Part shown: piece after piece, positions 18,469 to 26,992 of the stretch
Numbering within the stretch: position 1 is the first letter of the stretch
Layout of the letters: every line of letters starts with the position of its first letter
From: Psychrobacter jeotgali
GTDB lineage: Bacteria > Pseudomonadota > Gammaproteobacteria > Pseudomonadales > Moraxellaceae
Assembly (NCBI RefSeq): GCF_904846315.1
Contig: NZ_CAJHAF010000001.1
Location: 2,728,001 to 2,792,000 of the forward strand
Direction: 5' to 3'
DNA length: 64,000 nucleotides
Program-made: the position numbers and the translations under genes
Notes under the pieces: generated by a model
Told to the model about the DNA's origin: nothing
Databases searched by the model: none
Seen by the model: the letters and a program-made list of their open reading frames with translations, nothing else

Positions 18469-18899
18469 TGACTTTCAATACAAATACTAGCACCCTGCCA
18501 GCTGGTTTCACCCTCATTGAGCTGATGATTGTGGTTGCCATCATCGCTATCTTGGCTGCCATTGCCTACCCTAACTATCAGCAATACGTTATTAAGACTA
18601 AACGTTTAGACATGATGAACGAGATGCAAAATATTGCTTCGCAGATTCAAAGCCGCAAACTGGCGCAAGGTAGCTATAGTAACGCTCTGACCACAGGGCT
18701 AGGTGGCAATCATCCAACCCAAGGTAATGCGCTCTATACGGTTAGCTTTACACCTAATCCACTGACATCTGAATGGACGATTATCGCCACCCCAATTACG
18801 GCCACACAAATGGCAAGTGACGGCACCCTGACTCTCAACTATCAAGATATCAAATGCCGAGGCAGTGTCTGTAGTACGGACGATGACTGGAATAAGTAG
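18468..18899 (+). CDS. Second PilE-like type IV minor pilin
   Basis: A 143-residue pilin. The leader ends at LPAG before [20 protein letters not shown], followed by the [20 protein letters not shown] helix typical of PilE and ComP-like minor pilins. Two Cys near the end (IKCRGSVCS) form a short loop, as in DNA-uptake or low-abundance pilins. ATG 18468 has AGGAGG seven bases upstream and overlaps the previous stop; an in-frame TTG at 18441 is less likely. Having two PilE-like genes where Pseudomonas has one suggests local duplication and divergence. A DNA-receptor role is possible but unproven. Confidence 0.85.
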   Translation: MTFNTNTSTLPAGFTLIELMIVVAIIAILAAIAYPNYQQYVIKTKRLDMMNEMQNIASQIQSRKLAQGSYSNALTTGLGGNHPTQGNALYTVSFTPNPLTSEWTIIATPITATQMASDGTLTLNYQDIKCRGSVCSTDDDWNK

Positions 18900-19007
18900 T
18901 CTAAACTGATGTTTATAAATTTATATCATTCGGTTTTACTATAATTTGGCTTCGTAGGGTTATAAGTAAAACCACTCCTCTGATTATAAAATCTACCAAA
19001 ACAAAAA

Positions 19008-19246
19008 TTGTCAGTCGGTGACAATAAATTACCAAAAACCTCTTATTATCAACTCAAAAAAGTTCATTAACTAAATAAATTAAGCGTATTTGACAAAAAA
19101 TGTCAGATATAGTTACATTCTACGCCTTATAATTACATAAACTGACAATTATTGGCAATATAGCAGTAACATTAATTCAAGAGAGAATGCTAGTTGATGA
19201 TAATGATTCATTACTACTATCTCCAAATAATTGTTAAGCCATGTCA
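19008..19246. promoter_or_regulatory. Array of TGTCA/TGACA motifs upstream of the pilin promoter (possible PilR sites)
   Basis: Six copies of TGTCA or its complement lie in 240 bases: an inverted pair TGTCA-N5-TGACA at 19009-19023, an everted pair TGACA-N5-TGTCA at 19091-19105, TGACA at 19143-19147 and TGTCA at 19242-19246. They lie ~120-360 bases before the sigma-54-type promoter. From memory, PilR of Pseudomonas binds TGTC-containing repeats upstream of pilA. The assignment here is inference. Confidence 0.45.
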
Positions 19247-19354
19247 CATAATTACTTCAACATAACGATATAAATTCAGCAAAATAATCTACGTTATTTA
19301 TAACCTGCCAAAGCATTCCTTACTAAATTTAAAAATAATAATCCCACAAAAAGT

Positions 19355-19370
19355 TGGCACGCTACCTGCA
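19355..19370 (+). promoter_or_regulatory. Sigma-54 (RpoN) type promoter of the major pilin gene
   Basis: TGGCACGCTACCTGCA matches the RpoN consensus. The -24 GG is at 19356-19357 and the -12 GC at 19368-19369, exactly ten bases apart. Transcription would start near 19380, giving a ~160-base leader. pilA genes in Pseudomonas and Moraxella are RpoN/PilR dependent, which fits. Confidence 0.75.
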
Positions 19371-19543
19371 ACATTCCTATCAAGACCATTAAGTGAATGA
19401 CGTTATAAGTCTTTTTAAAAAGTTTTATCAAAAGTACTTATAAATAAATGAGCTTAATCAACACCCATAATATTAATAGTTGATGACCGCTACTAACGCT
19501 AACAGCCGTTACTACTTTCATTAGCTCATCTAAAGGAATGTTT

Positions 19544-20107
19544 ATGAACACTCAAAAAGGTTTTACCTTAATCGAACTAATGATCGTTATTGCTATTATC
19601 GGTATTTTAGCGGCGGTAGCTCTACCTGCTTATCAAGATTATACGACTAAAGCACGTGTATCAGAAGGTTTTAACCTAGCTGATTCTGCTAAAACTACGC
19701 TTGCTACAGATGGCACCACTGTAGCTGATATCACTGCACTCAAAGATACTTGGAACGCTCAAGTAAGTGGTGCTGGCGCAGTATCTAAATATGTAAACTC
19801 TGTTTTATTTGCTGACGTGGATGGTAATGCTGCTACTGCTGGTGAGATTACTATTACCTATAATCCAGCTTCGGTTGGTGTTGCTGCTGGTGAAGATACA
19901 TTAGTATTAACGCCTTGGATAAAAACTGCTGCTGGGAATACTGCTGCTAGTTCAACCGCCTTAGGTACAGCAAGAGCTGCGGGCACTCCTGGTACTTTGG
20001 ATTGGACTTGTCAGTCAGCAACCAATGCAACTGCCACTGCACAAATGGGTAATGCAGGTACACAGGGTTCGTTACTAGCTCGCTTTGCACCTGCACAGTG
20101 TCGTTAA
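19544..20107 (+). CDS. pilA: Type IV major pilin (PilA-type)
   Basis: A 187-residue prepilin with a very short, basic leader MNTQKG before [20 protein letters not shown], the hallmark of a type IVa major pilin. Glu5 is present, and the helix continues through [19 protein letters not shown]-terminal disulfide loop runs from DWTCQ to the final CR. ATG 19544 is preferred: AAAGGA (19532-19537) is six bases upstream, whereas it abuts ATG 19538. The subunit polymerises into the pilus fibre for twitching, adhesion and DNA uptake. It has its own sigma-54-type promoter, a strong terminator and a TfpX/Z accessory gene downstream. The Ala/Thr/Gly-rich centre is typical of variable pilins. Confidence 0.93.
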   Translation: MNTQKGFTLIELMIVIAIIGILAAVALPAYQDYTTKARVSEGFNLADSAKTTLATDGTTVADITALKDTWNAQVSGAGAVSKYVNSVLFADVDGNAATAGEITITYNPASVGVAAGEDTLVLTPWIKTAAGNTAASSTALGTARAAGTPGTLDWTCQSATNATATAQMGNAGTQGSLLARFAPAQCR

Positions 20108-20136
20108 TGGATAAATACTAGTTGATTTTTTACTTT

Positions 20137-20164
20137 AAAAAAGCAGCCAATTGGCTGCTTTTTT
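20137..20164 (+). terminator. Strong intrinsic terminator after pilA
   Basis: A perfect palindrome AAGCAGCC-AATT-GGCTGCTT (20141-20160), flanked by A and T runs, extends the stem to 12 bp and supplies the U tract. Confidence 0.85.
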
Positions 20165-20266
20165 GTAATTATAAGTATCTTGAAGGCTGTCTATCAACTC
20201 CTCAAAGTAGTCACGATATGATAGTCGAAAAATTTATATTTTAACTATTACTAGAGTATTTACTTG

Positions 20267-21004
20267 ATGTTTAAATACAGATTTAAAGCTTCCAGCGTAC
20301 ATTTTTTAGCAAGCTTACCTATTGCTCTAATAAGCTTAATTATTGTTTTTTTTGTTTGGTATCCCCAGCCTTTATATGCAGCTACTGGTGTTACTAAGAT
20401 ATTTCTGATGGTATTAGGAATTGATATTGTATTAGGACCTTTATTAACATTTATTATTTACAAACCTAAGAAGAAGACTCTAAAGTTTGATTTGTTAGTT
20501 ATTGTTTTATTACAACTATCAGCATTTATCTATGGCTTTTATCATGTCTATGATGGTCGCCCAACTTGGATTGCTTATAATATAGACCGCTTTGAATTAA
20601 TTAAAAATAACGAGATTGACACTCGTAAATTACTAGAGGCTCTTCCACAGTATCAAAAAGTAAGTAACTCAGGAGTGCAATATGTAGCCGCTATTATCCC
20701 TACGGATGATAGAGAAATCAGCCAACAAATATTATTCGATGAGATTAGCTATGGGATTGCGCCATCGCAGCGTCCAGAGTTATATCAACCGCTTAACGTA
20801 GCTGATACAGAGATTATAAGTCGAGCAAAGGATTTTGAGGATTTATATGAATATAATAATAAAGCAGAGGTAGATAACATATTTTCTAAATATCCTCACG
20901 CTGACAGCTTTTTACCCTTAAAAGCCAATGCTATCGATATGACAGTACTTATTGACAAAGAGAGTGGAGAAGTGATTGAGATCGTAGATTTGCGCCCTTG
21001 GTAA
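20267..21004 (+). CDS. TfpX/TfpZ family type IV pilin accessory protein
   Basis: A 245-residue membrane protein. Three or four hydrophobic segments lie in the first ~95 residues (ALISLIIVFFVWYP, KIFLMVLGIDIVLGPLLTF, LLVIVLLQLSAFIYGFYHVY), followed by a soluble C-terminal half. The motif GIDIVLGPLLTFIIY and YDGRPTWIAYNIDRFE are characteristic of the FimB/TfpZ family, whose genes sit directly after certain pilin alleles in Pseudomonas and Moraxella and help assemble that pilin. ATG 20267 is used; an in-frame TTG lies just before it. Transcription could come through the pilA terminator or from its own promoter. Confidence 0.82.
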   Translation: MFKYRFKASSVHFLASLPIALISLIIVFFVWYPQPLYAATGVTKIFLMVLGIDIVLGPLLTFIIYKPKKKTLKFDLLVIVLLQLSAFIYGFYHVYDGRPTWIAYNIDRFELIKNNEIDTRKLLEALPQYQKVSNSGVQYVAAIIPTDDREISQQILFDEISYGIAPSQRPELYQPLNVADTEIISRAKDFEDLYEYNNKAEVDNIFSKYPHADSFLPLKANAIDMTVLIDKESGEVIEIVDLRPW

Positions 21005-21172
21005 TAAAACCATATTTTACTTCCCAACTCCTAGTAGTAAGCCATCTATCTTAAAAATATTTGGCTATAACTGTTTCTAAATCCTCAAAACTCTCAAAAG
21101 CTACCAACCATCCCACCCAACCAAGAATAGTGTAAAATCATTTTATTAATACCAATAACGTGATGAGTGCTT

Positions 21173-22660
21173 ATGCAAAAAAAGGTCTTAGGGATATGTT
21201 TGGTCATTGCGCTACTTGAAGGCTTTGCTGGTCTCGGTATCGAGATTTATGCCATTCGGATATCGGCGACTTATATCGGTGCATCGATCTCCATTACTGG
21301 GGTAATATTAGCGATGGTACTTATCGCTATTGCGGTGGGCTACTGGTATGGCGGGCGCTTATCTCAAAGTATCAACACCCCAAGGGAGGCGTTATTAAAA
21401 GCAGGGCACGTCTTATCCTTATCTGCCATCTCCCATGCGATTGCCTGTATTATTCAATTGCCGCTATTGGCATTTATGACATCAACTACCGATAGTTTGA
21501 TCTTAGCGGCTATGGGGGTGGGACTGCTGTTCGGGGTGGGCTTGGCATTTGGCTCGACCGCTATTCCGCTAATTACTCAATTTTTATCCCTTAAATATAA
21601 GAATGCTGATGGCGTGGATGCGGGCAAGAACGCCGGAATGATGGTAGCGATTACCACTGTCGGTAGTGTGCTGGGCTCGACCATAACGCCGATATTGTTA
21701 TTACCTTATATAGGTCTTATGAGCAGCTTGGCATTATTTATCGTCTCCTTGGCGATCAGTAGCTATTTATGCACCAAGCTTGCCGTACAGCTATATAGTG
21801 ATGATTATGTCAGTCAGCTGTCACCCAAACAAAACAATATGTTAGCGGTATCAGCTGTTATCATAACCGCCGCCTTTATATACTTAAGTAAAGTCGATAC
21901 CGGCTATCAGACCGCAACCGGCGCTTGGTTTATTGATTACGTCCTCTATGATGGGCAGATGGCAGTGACTATCACTGACAAACCGGGCAAATCAACCAGT
22001 AGCTGCTGGATATATGTGGCTCAAAAGAATTGCCATTGGTATGGGGAGATCACCGTAGACGCGATTGACCAGCTCCAGCCTGAGAGTCTGGTGTTCCTCG
22101 GCGGCGCGGGTATGGGCACCCCTAGTGAAGTGGCGCATCATAATCCTGATATGAGCTTGACGGTGATTGATATTGATAAAGACTTACCGAAAATTGTAGA
22201 GCGCTATTTTTTACAAGCACCCATAGCGCCCAACATTGAGTTTATCGGCGATGATGCTAGAGGCTATTTGACTCGTAACAGCGCTGCTCGTTATGACTTT
22301 ATGCTGATTGATGCCTTTCAGGGACGATATGTGGCGAGCAACTTATATACCCTTGAGGCGCTTAGCCAGTTTAAGACTAACAGCAAATATATTATGGCGA
22401 ACATCATCGGCATACCTATAAAGGAGCATGGCTATACTCAAATGCTGTTCAAAAACTGGCATGAAGTGTTTGGCGATTCAGCCTATGTGCGCACTAGGAC
22501 TGACAGTCCCAATTTGCAAAATATCATGTTATGTAATTTTGCTTGTCCCGGCAGTCAAAAGCTGAGCCAAACGGGTTTTATGTATGATAATCAAAAAGTG
22601 CATACCGATGACGTGCCACGATTGGATAGATATCTGTATCGCTCGATTGAGAGTTTGTGA
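21173..22660 (+). CDS. Membrane-fused spermidine-synthase-like protein
   Basis: A 495-residue fusion. Residues 1-~235 form about seven transmembrane helices (transporter-like). Residues ~250-490 are a Rossmann methyltransferase/aminopropyltransferase domain, with the SAM-type motif LVFLGGAGMGTPSEVA, an acidic strand LTVIDIDKDL, and GDDARGYL followed by FMLIDAF. The acidic residues resemble spermidine synthase, but the gatekeeper region is not a close match, so an aminopropyl acceptor cannot be claimed. ATG 21173 has GAG six bases upstream; a GTG at 21167 is the alternative. It stands alone between the pilin accessory gene and a REP-like palindrome. Confidence 0.75.
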   Translation: MQKKVLGICLVIALLEGFAGLGIEIYAIRISATYIGASISITGVILAMVLIAIAVGYWYGGRLSQSINTPREALLKAGHVLSLSAISHAIACIIQLPLLAFMTSTTDSLILAAMGVGLLFGVGLAFGSTAIPLITQFLSLKYKNADGVDAGKNAGMMVAITTVGSVLGSTITPILLLPYIGLMSSLALFIVSLAISSYLCTKLAVQLYSDDYVSQLSPKQNNMLAVSAVIITAAFIYLSKVDTGYQTATGAWFIDYVLYDGQMAVTITDKPGKSTSSCWIYVAQKNCHWYGEITVDAIDQLQPESLVFLGGAGMGTPSEVAHHNPDMSLTVIDIDKDLPKIVERYFLQAPIAPNIEFIGDDARGYLTRNSAARYDFMLIDAFQGRYVASNLYTLEALSQFKTNSKYIMANIIGIPIKEHGYTQMLFKNWHEVFGDSAYVRTRTDSPNLQNIMLCNFACPGSQKLSQTGFMYDNQKVHTDDVPRLDRYLYRSIESL

Positions 22661-22707
22661 AGGTTGAGAGCAATGACTAACTGGAGAAAAGGGTGGGCTA
22701 AGTTCGT

Positions 22708-22764
22708 GTAGGGTGCGCCCCGCGCACCTGAAAATTGTTAAATGGTGCGCTGGGCGCACGCTAC
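22708..22764. repeat. REP-like palindromic element
   Basis: The 21-base arm at 22708-22728 (GTAGGGTGCGCCCCGCGCACC) and the arm at 22744-22764 are inverted copies matching at 19 of 21 positions, around a 15-base AT-rich loop. Each arm is itself palindromic. It is strikingly GC-rich against its surroundings. It lies at the meeting point of two convergent genes and may stop transcription from both. The form suggests a dispersed REP or MITE-type repeat. Confidence 0.7.
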
Positions 22765-22800
22765 CAATCTACCAATACTTTAAAAGCCCTTATTTATGAC

Positions 22801-23124
22801 TTACTTTTCTAAATACTGAATCTTGCCCTCAACACCGTCCCACTTTTCGGCATCGGGCAGGGGTTCTTTCTTCTCAGTAATGTTTGGCCATTTTTGTGCC
22901 AGCTCTTCGTTAAGCTGGGTAAAGTGCTCTTGTCCTTTGGGCACTTCGTCATCTGCATATATCGCATTGGCAGGACATTCAGGCACGCATAAGGCGCAGT
23001 CGATACATTCATCGGGATCGATGGCTAAGAAGTTAGGCCCTTCATAGAAGCAGTCCACCGGGCAGACTTCCACACAGTCGGTGTATTTACAAAGAATACA
23101 GTTCTCAGTCACGACAAAGGTCAT
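22801..23124 (-). CDS. fdxA: 7Fe ferredoxin FdxA, copy 2
   Basis: A 107-residue seven-iron ferredoxin with the Azotobacter FdI plan. Cysteines C9, C12, C17, C21 and C25 lie in [19 protein letters not shown], and a second group in [14 protein letters not shown]. These bind one [3Fe-4S] and one [4Fe-4S] cluster. It is nearly the same as the neighbouring 23221-23544 product, differing at scattered positions, mostly in the C-terminal tail (for example [15 protein letters not shown] against [15 protein letters not shown]). It acts as a low-potential electron carrier in the cytoplasm; its partner is unknown. It ends at the REP-like palindrome. Confidence 0.93.
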   Translation of the reverse strand: MTFVVTENCILCKYTDCVEVCPVDCFYEGPNFLAIDPDECIDCALCVPECPANAIYADDEVPKGQEHFTQLNEELAQKWPNITEKKEPLPDAEKWDGVEGKIQYLEK

Positions 23125-23157
23125 AGCGAGGCCTACATTTTAAAAGCTAACTAATAA

Positions 23158-23194
23158 AAAACCATCTAACCGCATAACGCTATTAGATGGTTTT
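23158..23194 (-). terminator. Terminator of the first fdxA gene (minus strand)
   Basis: AAAACCATCTAA (23158-23169) and TTAGATGGTTTT (23183-23194) form a perfect 12-bp stem. On the minus strand it is followed by TTTATTAG. It separates the two ferredoxin genes, so the second copy probably needs its own promoter in the narrow gap or relies on readthrough. Confidence 0.75.
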
Positions 23195-23220
23195 CATGTT
23201 TAACAGCATTTATTTATGCT

Positions 23221-23544
23221 CTACTTTTCAAGATACTGAATCTTGCCCTCGACGCCGTCCCATTTTTCAGCGTCGGGTAGGGGTGGTTTCATCTCCGTGA
23301 TGTTCGGCCACACCTGCGAAAGCTCGGCGTTCAGCTCGATGAAGATCTCTTGTCCCTTTGGCACTTCGTCTTCGGAAAATATCGCATTGGCTGGACATTC
23401 AGGTTCGCATAAGGCGCAGTCGATGCACTCGTCAGGGTCGATGACTAGGAAGTTTGGGCCTTCATAGAAGCAGTCCACTGGGCAGACTTCCACACAGTCA
23501 GTATGTTTACACAGGATGCAGTTATCTGCAACGATAAAGGTCAT
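23221..23544 (-). CDS. fdxA: 7Fe ferredoxin FdxA, copy 1 (next to mutS)
   Basis: A 107-residue seven-iron ferredoxin with the same cysteine pattern as its neighbour ([19 protein letters not shown] and [14 protein letters not shown]). It follows mutS on the same strand by 84 bases, the order seen in Pseudomonas (mutS-fdxA), so this is probably the ancestral copy. The bases just before the two ATGs are alike (a TAG-CCTC-TATGACC pattern), which points to a tandem duplication that included the translation start. A clear terminator follows at 23158-23194. Confidence 0.94.
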   Translation of the reverse strand: MTFIVADNCILCKHTDCVEVCPVDCFYEGPNFLVIDPDECIDCALCEPECPANAIFSEDEVPKGQEIFIELNAELSQVWPNITEMKPPLPDAEKWDGVEGKIQYLEK

Positions 23545-23628
23545 ATTGAGGTCTACCTATTATTGGTTTAGCTAAATAAATAAAATAAGGCATATTTTAG
23601 CGCTTTTATGCCAGTTTCACAAACCCCT

Positions 23629-26600
23629 TTAACGACTAATAAGTTGTTTTAGCTTATAAAGCATATCATGCGCTTGCTTGGGCGTTAGACTATCAGGATC
23701 TATCGTGTCGAGCTGCCGCTGCAAGCTAAGTAATTGGTTTTGTTGCCTATTGTCTACGGATATCAGTGCTTGCGAGTGGGTTGCTTGCTGCTTTTCTGTG
23801 CCTTGATGATCGTAGCTTTGCTGGCCTTTATCCTTTACTGACTTAGCTAATTCGGTTTTGTTATCAGTTGTTTTTATCGATTCAGTAGCGAGATTATCGA
23901 TTAAGTAACGCTTCGCATCTTCTAATACCTTAGTGGGAATACCTGCCATCTTGGCGACATGTAGCCCAAAGCTGGAGCTGGCAGCACCTTCTTTTATTTG
24001 ATGCAATAGTAATAGTTGCCCATCAATTTCGCTTGCCGCCACGTGGACGTTACGAATGCCTTTATGCTGCTCGGCCAATTGAGTTAACTCAAAATAGTGG
24101 GTGGCAAATAAAGTCAGGCAGCCAATCTCCAGCAATCGATTGACGCAAGCATGAGCGATAGCCAGCCCATCGGTGGTGGCGGTGCCACGGCCAACCTCAT
24201 CCATTAATACCAATGATCTATCAGTAGCCTGATTGAGAATATTGGCGGTTTCTATCATCTCCACCATAAAGGTCGATTTGCCGCCAGCCAAGTCATCGGC
24301 TGAGCCAATACGAGTAAAAATGCGGTCGATATCGCCAATATAAGCGTGCTCTGCTGGGACGAAACTACCGCAATGCGCCAGCAAAATGATGAGCGCAGTT
24401 TGGCGCATATAGGTTGATTTGCCGCCCATATTGGGGCCGGTGATCATTAATAAGCGTTCAGGATGATCGACACTACCGAGGGCGCAGTCATTGGCAACGA
24501 AGTGGCGATGGTGTTCAATATTGTTATTATCCGCACGGTTTAGAGCGGCTTCTACCACCACATGACGTCCTTGTTTGATATCGATACAGGTTTGGTTTTG
24601 CGATTTTAAATCATAATCTGGCAAGTTAAGCTGATGTTGCTGTAAATTCTGTTGCTGATTTTGTGGCTGATTTGGTGATGAGCTTTTTTGAAAGTTTTGT
24701 CGATTGTCATTTTCCAGCTCAACATGGTTTAGCTTACCCGTCATAACTGGACGTTGCCAATGATAACTGACCGCCAGCTGCGCCCAATTGCTAAGCACAT
24801 CTATCTGAGCAACTGCGGCACTTAGTTGCTGAAGCTCGCTTAAATGCTCACCAAGTGTCATTAGTAGCTGCTGATAAAGCTGCTTTTCACGGGCTAACGC
24901 TAAGGTTTGCGCACTTAGATAGTCAGTTTCGAGCGTTTTTAATTCATCAGTGATAAAACGCTCGCTGTTTTTAAGAGTTTGCCGGCGGATAAAGTGAGCA
25001 GGAGCGTTTTTAGCTTGCATTTTAGGTAGCTCAAAATAAAAGCCACTGACCTTATTAAAGCCAACCTTTAGGCTGGGTAATTGATTATCTTGGCGGGCGC
25101 GTTCTACCATCTCATCGAGGGTGACTTGGATATTATCATGCAGGTGGGTGAGGCGATCAAACTCGGCATCAAACCCTGCCGCTAGCATGCCGCCATCACG
25201 GATATGAGCGGGCGGCTCCGAGATAATAGCATTCTCAATCAAGTCGGCGACAGCTTGTACGCTGGGCAACTGCGCAGGCAGTGACTGCATCAGCATCGGC
25301 AATAGACCGCTTTGATCCGGATTAATCCCAGCTTCTATTAATAAGTCGTTGAGCTGCTTACTACTGACAATACCCTCAGCCAATTTGCGTAGGTCGCGTG
25401 GCTTGGCGCTCATCAGACCGATACGGCTACTAATACGTTCGATATCGCCAATAGCATTGAGCGTCTCACGCAACTGCTCGATTACAGCGTTATGTGAGAG
25501 CGCTTGATTAAAAGAGTGATTAAGGGAATGATTAAGCTGATTTACCTTTAATAAATTACTAATCGCTGCTAAACGCTGATTGATGCGGCTGTGTTGACGT
25601 AAGGGACGCTTCATTTGTTGAATTAATAAACGTCTACCCATGGGCGTTTTACAATGATTGAGTACTGATATCAGCGCCGTACCGTTACTACTGACGGGGG
25701 TAAAGAGCTCAAGGTTTTGTTGACTGCCCGCATCGATAATCAGATAGTCGTCACTATGCTCTTTGATGAGCCGATTGACCTGGGGCACGTGACGCTGCTG
25801 GGTTTGTCTGGCGTAATGGATTAATGCCGCACAGCTCGATTGAGCCAGCGGCGCTTCACTAATACCCAAACCATCAAGGCGCTGTACTTCAAACTGTTTA
25901 CAAAGTGTCGATGCAGCATGATCGGGATGGAAGTCGTTAGCTGCCACCTCGATGATAGGACAGTCGAGATGACGGCGTAGCCATATCAGCCAGTCCTCGC
26001 CGATGTCGTCACTGAGGCCTTCGCTAACGATACATTCGCTAGGGGCAAAGCGCGCCAATACTGTCAGCATTTGCGCTTGCAGGCTTTCGGTAGCGTCATT
26101 ATCATTATGCTTATCGGTAGCAGCCATCAGGGTTTGGGTGGTTAAAGTCCCTGCTGCCAAGTCCAGTTGGCTAATAGCTGCTTGTAGCGGCTGCTTGCTA
26201 AAAGCTTTAGGAATATGAATATCGATAGCAACGACGGTCGGAGTTTGGTTTGGCGCAATTAATGCATCATCAGTGATGGTGCCAGCGGTCAAAGTTTTGA
26301 CCACTTCACGGCGCATGATACCGCTTTTATTACTGTCCTTTTTTTGCTTATCGGCCATCAGTGGCAAGTTAGCCGTTTGTTTAGTGGTGTCAGCTGATTC
26401 ATCGATTTGCTCACAGACGACTACGGTTTCGCCCGCCGCAATCAGCCGTGCCATATAACTGTCAGCGGCATGAAAAGGCACCCCAGCCATAGCGATGGTA
26501 TTGCCCGCTTTATCGGTGCCACGGCGGGTGAGAGTAATATCTAATATTTGCGCGGCGCGTTTGGCATCATCAAAGAACAGCTCATAAAAGTCGCCCATCC

Positions 26601-26763
26601 GGTATAACAACAAAGCGTTCGGATAGTTGGCTTTCATAGTTAGGTATTGCACCATCATCGGCGTATGGTGCGCCAAGTCATAAACGCTATTACCTACCTT
26701 TAAAGGTTCGGTCGCTGTATTAGTGGATAAATCAGGGTTTTCAGTAACTTGCTTAACAGTCAT
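23629..26763 (-). CDS. mutS: DNA mismatch repair protein MutS
   Basis: About 1044 residues, long for MutS (~855 in E. coli). The mismatch-binding domain has the Phe-x-Glu motif in [15 protein letters not shown]. The ATPase has [13 protein letters not shown] near residue 775, a Walker B with [16 protein letters not shown], and [11 protein letters not shown]. MutS recognises mispairs and recruits MutL. The extra length comes from a Gln/Asn/Ser-rich insert just before the ATPase domain (~685-725) and charged or Gln-rich stretches near 140 and in the C-terminus. I prefer ATG 26763, with GAGAG upstream; ATG 26775 is also in frame. fdxA follows on the same strand. Confidence 0.95.
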   Translation of the reverse strand: MTVKQVTENPDLSTNTATEPLKVGNSVYDLAHHTPMMVQYLTMKANYPNALLLYRMGDFYELFFDDAKRAAQILDITLTRRGTDKAGNTIAMAGVPFHAADSYMARLIAAGETVVVCEQIDESADTTKQTANLPLMADKQKKDSNKSGIMRREVVKTLTAGTITDDALIAPNQTPTVVAIDIHIPKAFSKQPLQAAISQLDLAAGTLTTQTLMAATDKHNDNDATESLQAQMLTVLARFAPSECIVSEGLSDDIGEDWLIWLRRHLDCPIIEVAANDFHPDHAASTLCKQFEVQRLDGLGISEAPLAQSSCAALIHYARQTQQRHVPQVNRLIKEHSDDYLIIDAGSQQNLELFTPVSSNGTALISVLNHCKTPMGRRLLIQQMKRPLRQHSRINQRLAAISNLLKVNQLNHSLNHSFNQALSHNAVIEQLRETLNAIGDIERISSRIGLMSAKPRDLRKLAEGIVSSKQLNDLLIEAGINPDQSGLLPMLMQSLPAQLPSVQAVADLIENAIISEPPAHIRDGGMLAAGFDAEFDRLTHLHDNIQVTLDEMVERARQDNQLPSLKVGFNKVSGFYFELPKMQAKNAPAHFIRRQTLKNSERFITDELKTLETDYLSAQTLALAREKQLYQQLLMTLGEHLSELQQLSAAVAQIDVLSNWAQLAVSYHWQRPVMTGKLNHVELENDNRQNFQKSSSPNQPQNQQQNLQQHQLNLPDYDLKSQNQTCIDIKQGRHVVVEAALNRADNNNIEHHRHFVANDCALGSVDHPERLLMITGPNMGGKSTYMRQTALIILLAHCGSFVPAEHAYIGDIDRIFTRIGSADDLAGGKSTFMVEMIETANILNQATDRSLVLMDEVGRGTATTDGLAIAHACVNRLLEIGCLTLFATHYFELTQLAEQHKGIRNVHVAASEIDGQLLLLHQIKEGAASSSFGLHVAKMAGIPTKVLEDAKRYLIDNLATESIKTTDNKTELAKSVKDKGQQSYDHQGTEKQQATHSQALISVDNRQQNQLLSLQRQLDTIDPDSLTPKQAHDMLYKLKQLISR

Positions 26764-26992
26764 GCAGGCTCTCATAGGATACAGAATAGGGGATAGCTAA
26801 TAGCAGTATAAGCCCTATTTTAACAGACACACCCTTATATTACGTCGCCAAATATCTGACTATTACCCTTGTATCCATCGGCGCCATAACCATATATAAT
26901 AACGGCACACTTAATTGGGTGATAATAAAACGTCAGGTTAAATGTTGGCTTACACGCTTTAATTATCGAATATTTCCATAGGTTAAAAAATT

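Noticed and set aside
19090..19118. TTGACA as a sigma-70 -35 element upstream of pilA
   Set aside because: The -10 candidate (TACATT) is poor, and the TTGACA is better explained as half of an everted TGACA/TGTCA pair; the sigma-54 site downstream fits better.
19193..19211. Fur-box-like GATAAT repeats upstream of pilA
   Set aside because: Only one hexamer matches fully; the overall match to the 19-base consensus is too weak.
26869..26900. TTGTAT and TATAAT as the secA promoter
   Set aside because: The 20-base spacing is too long for a confident call.
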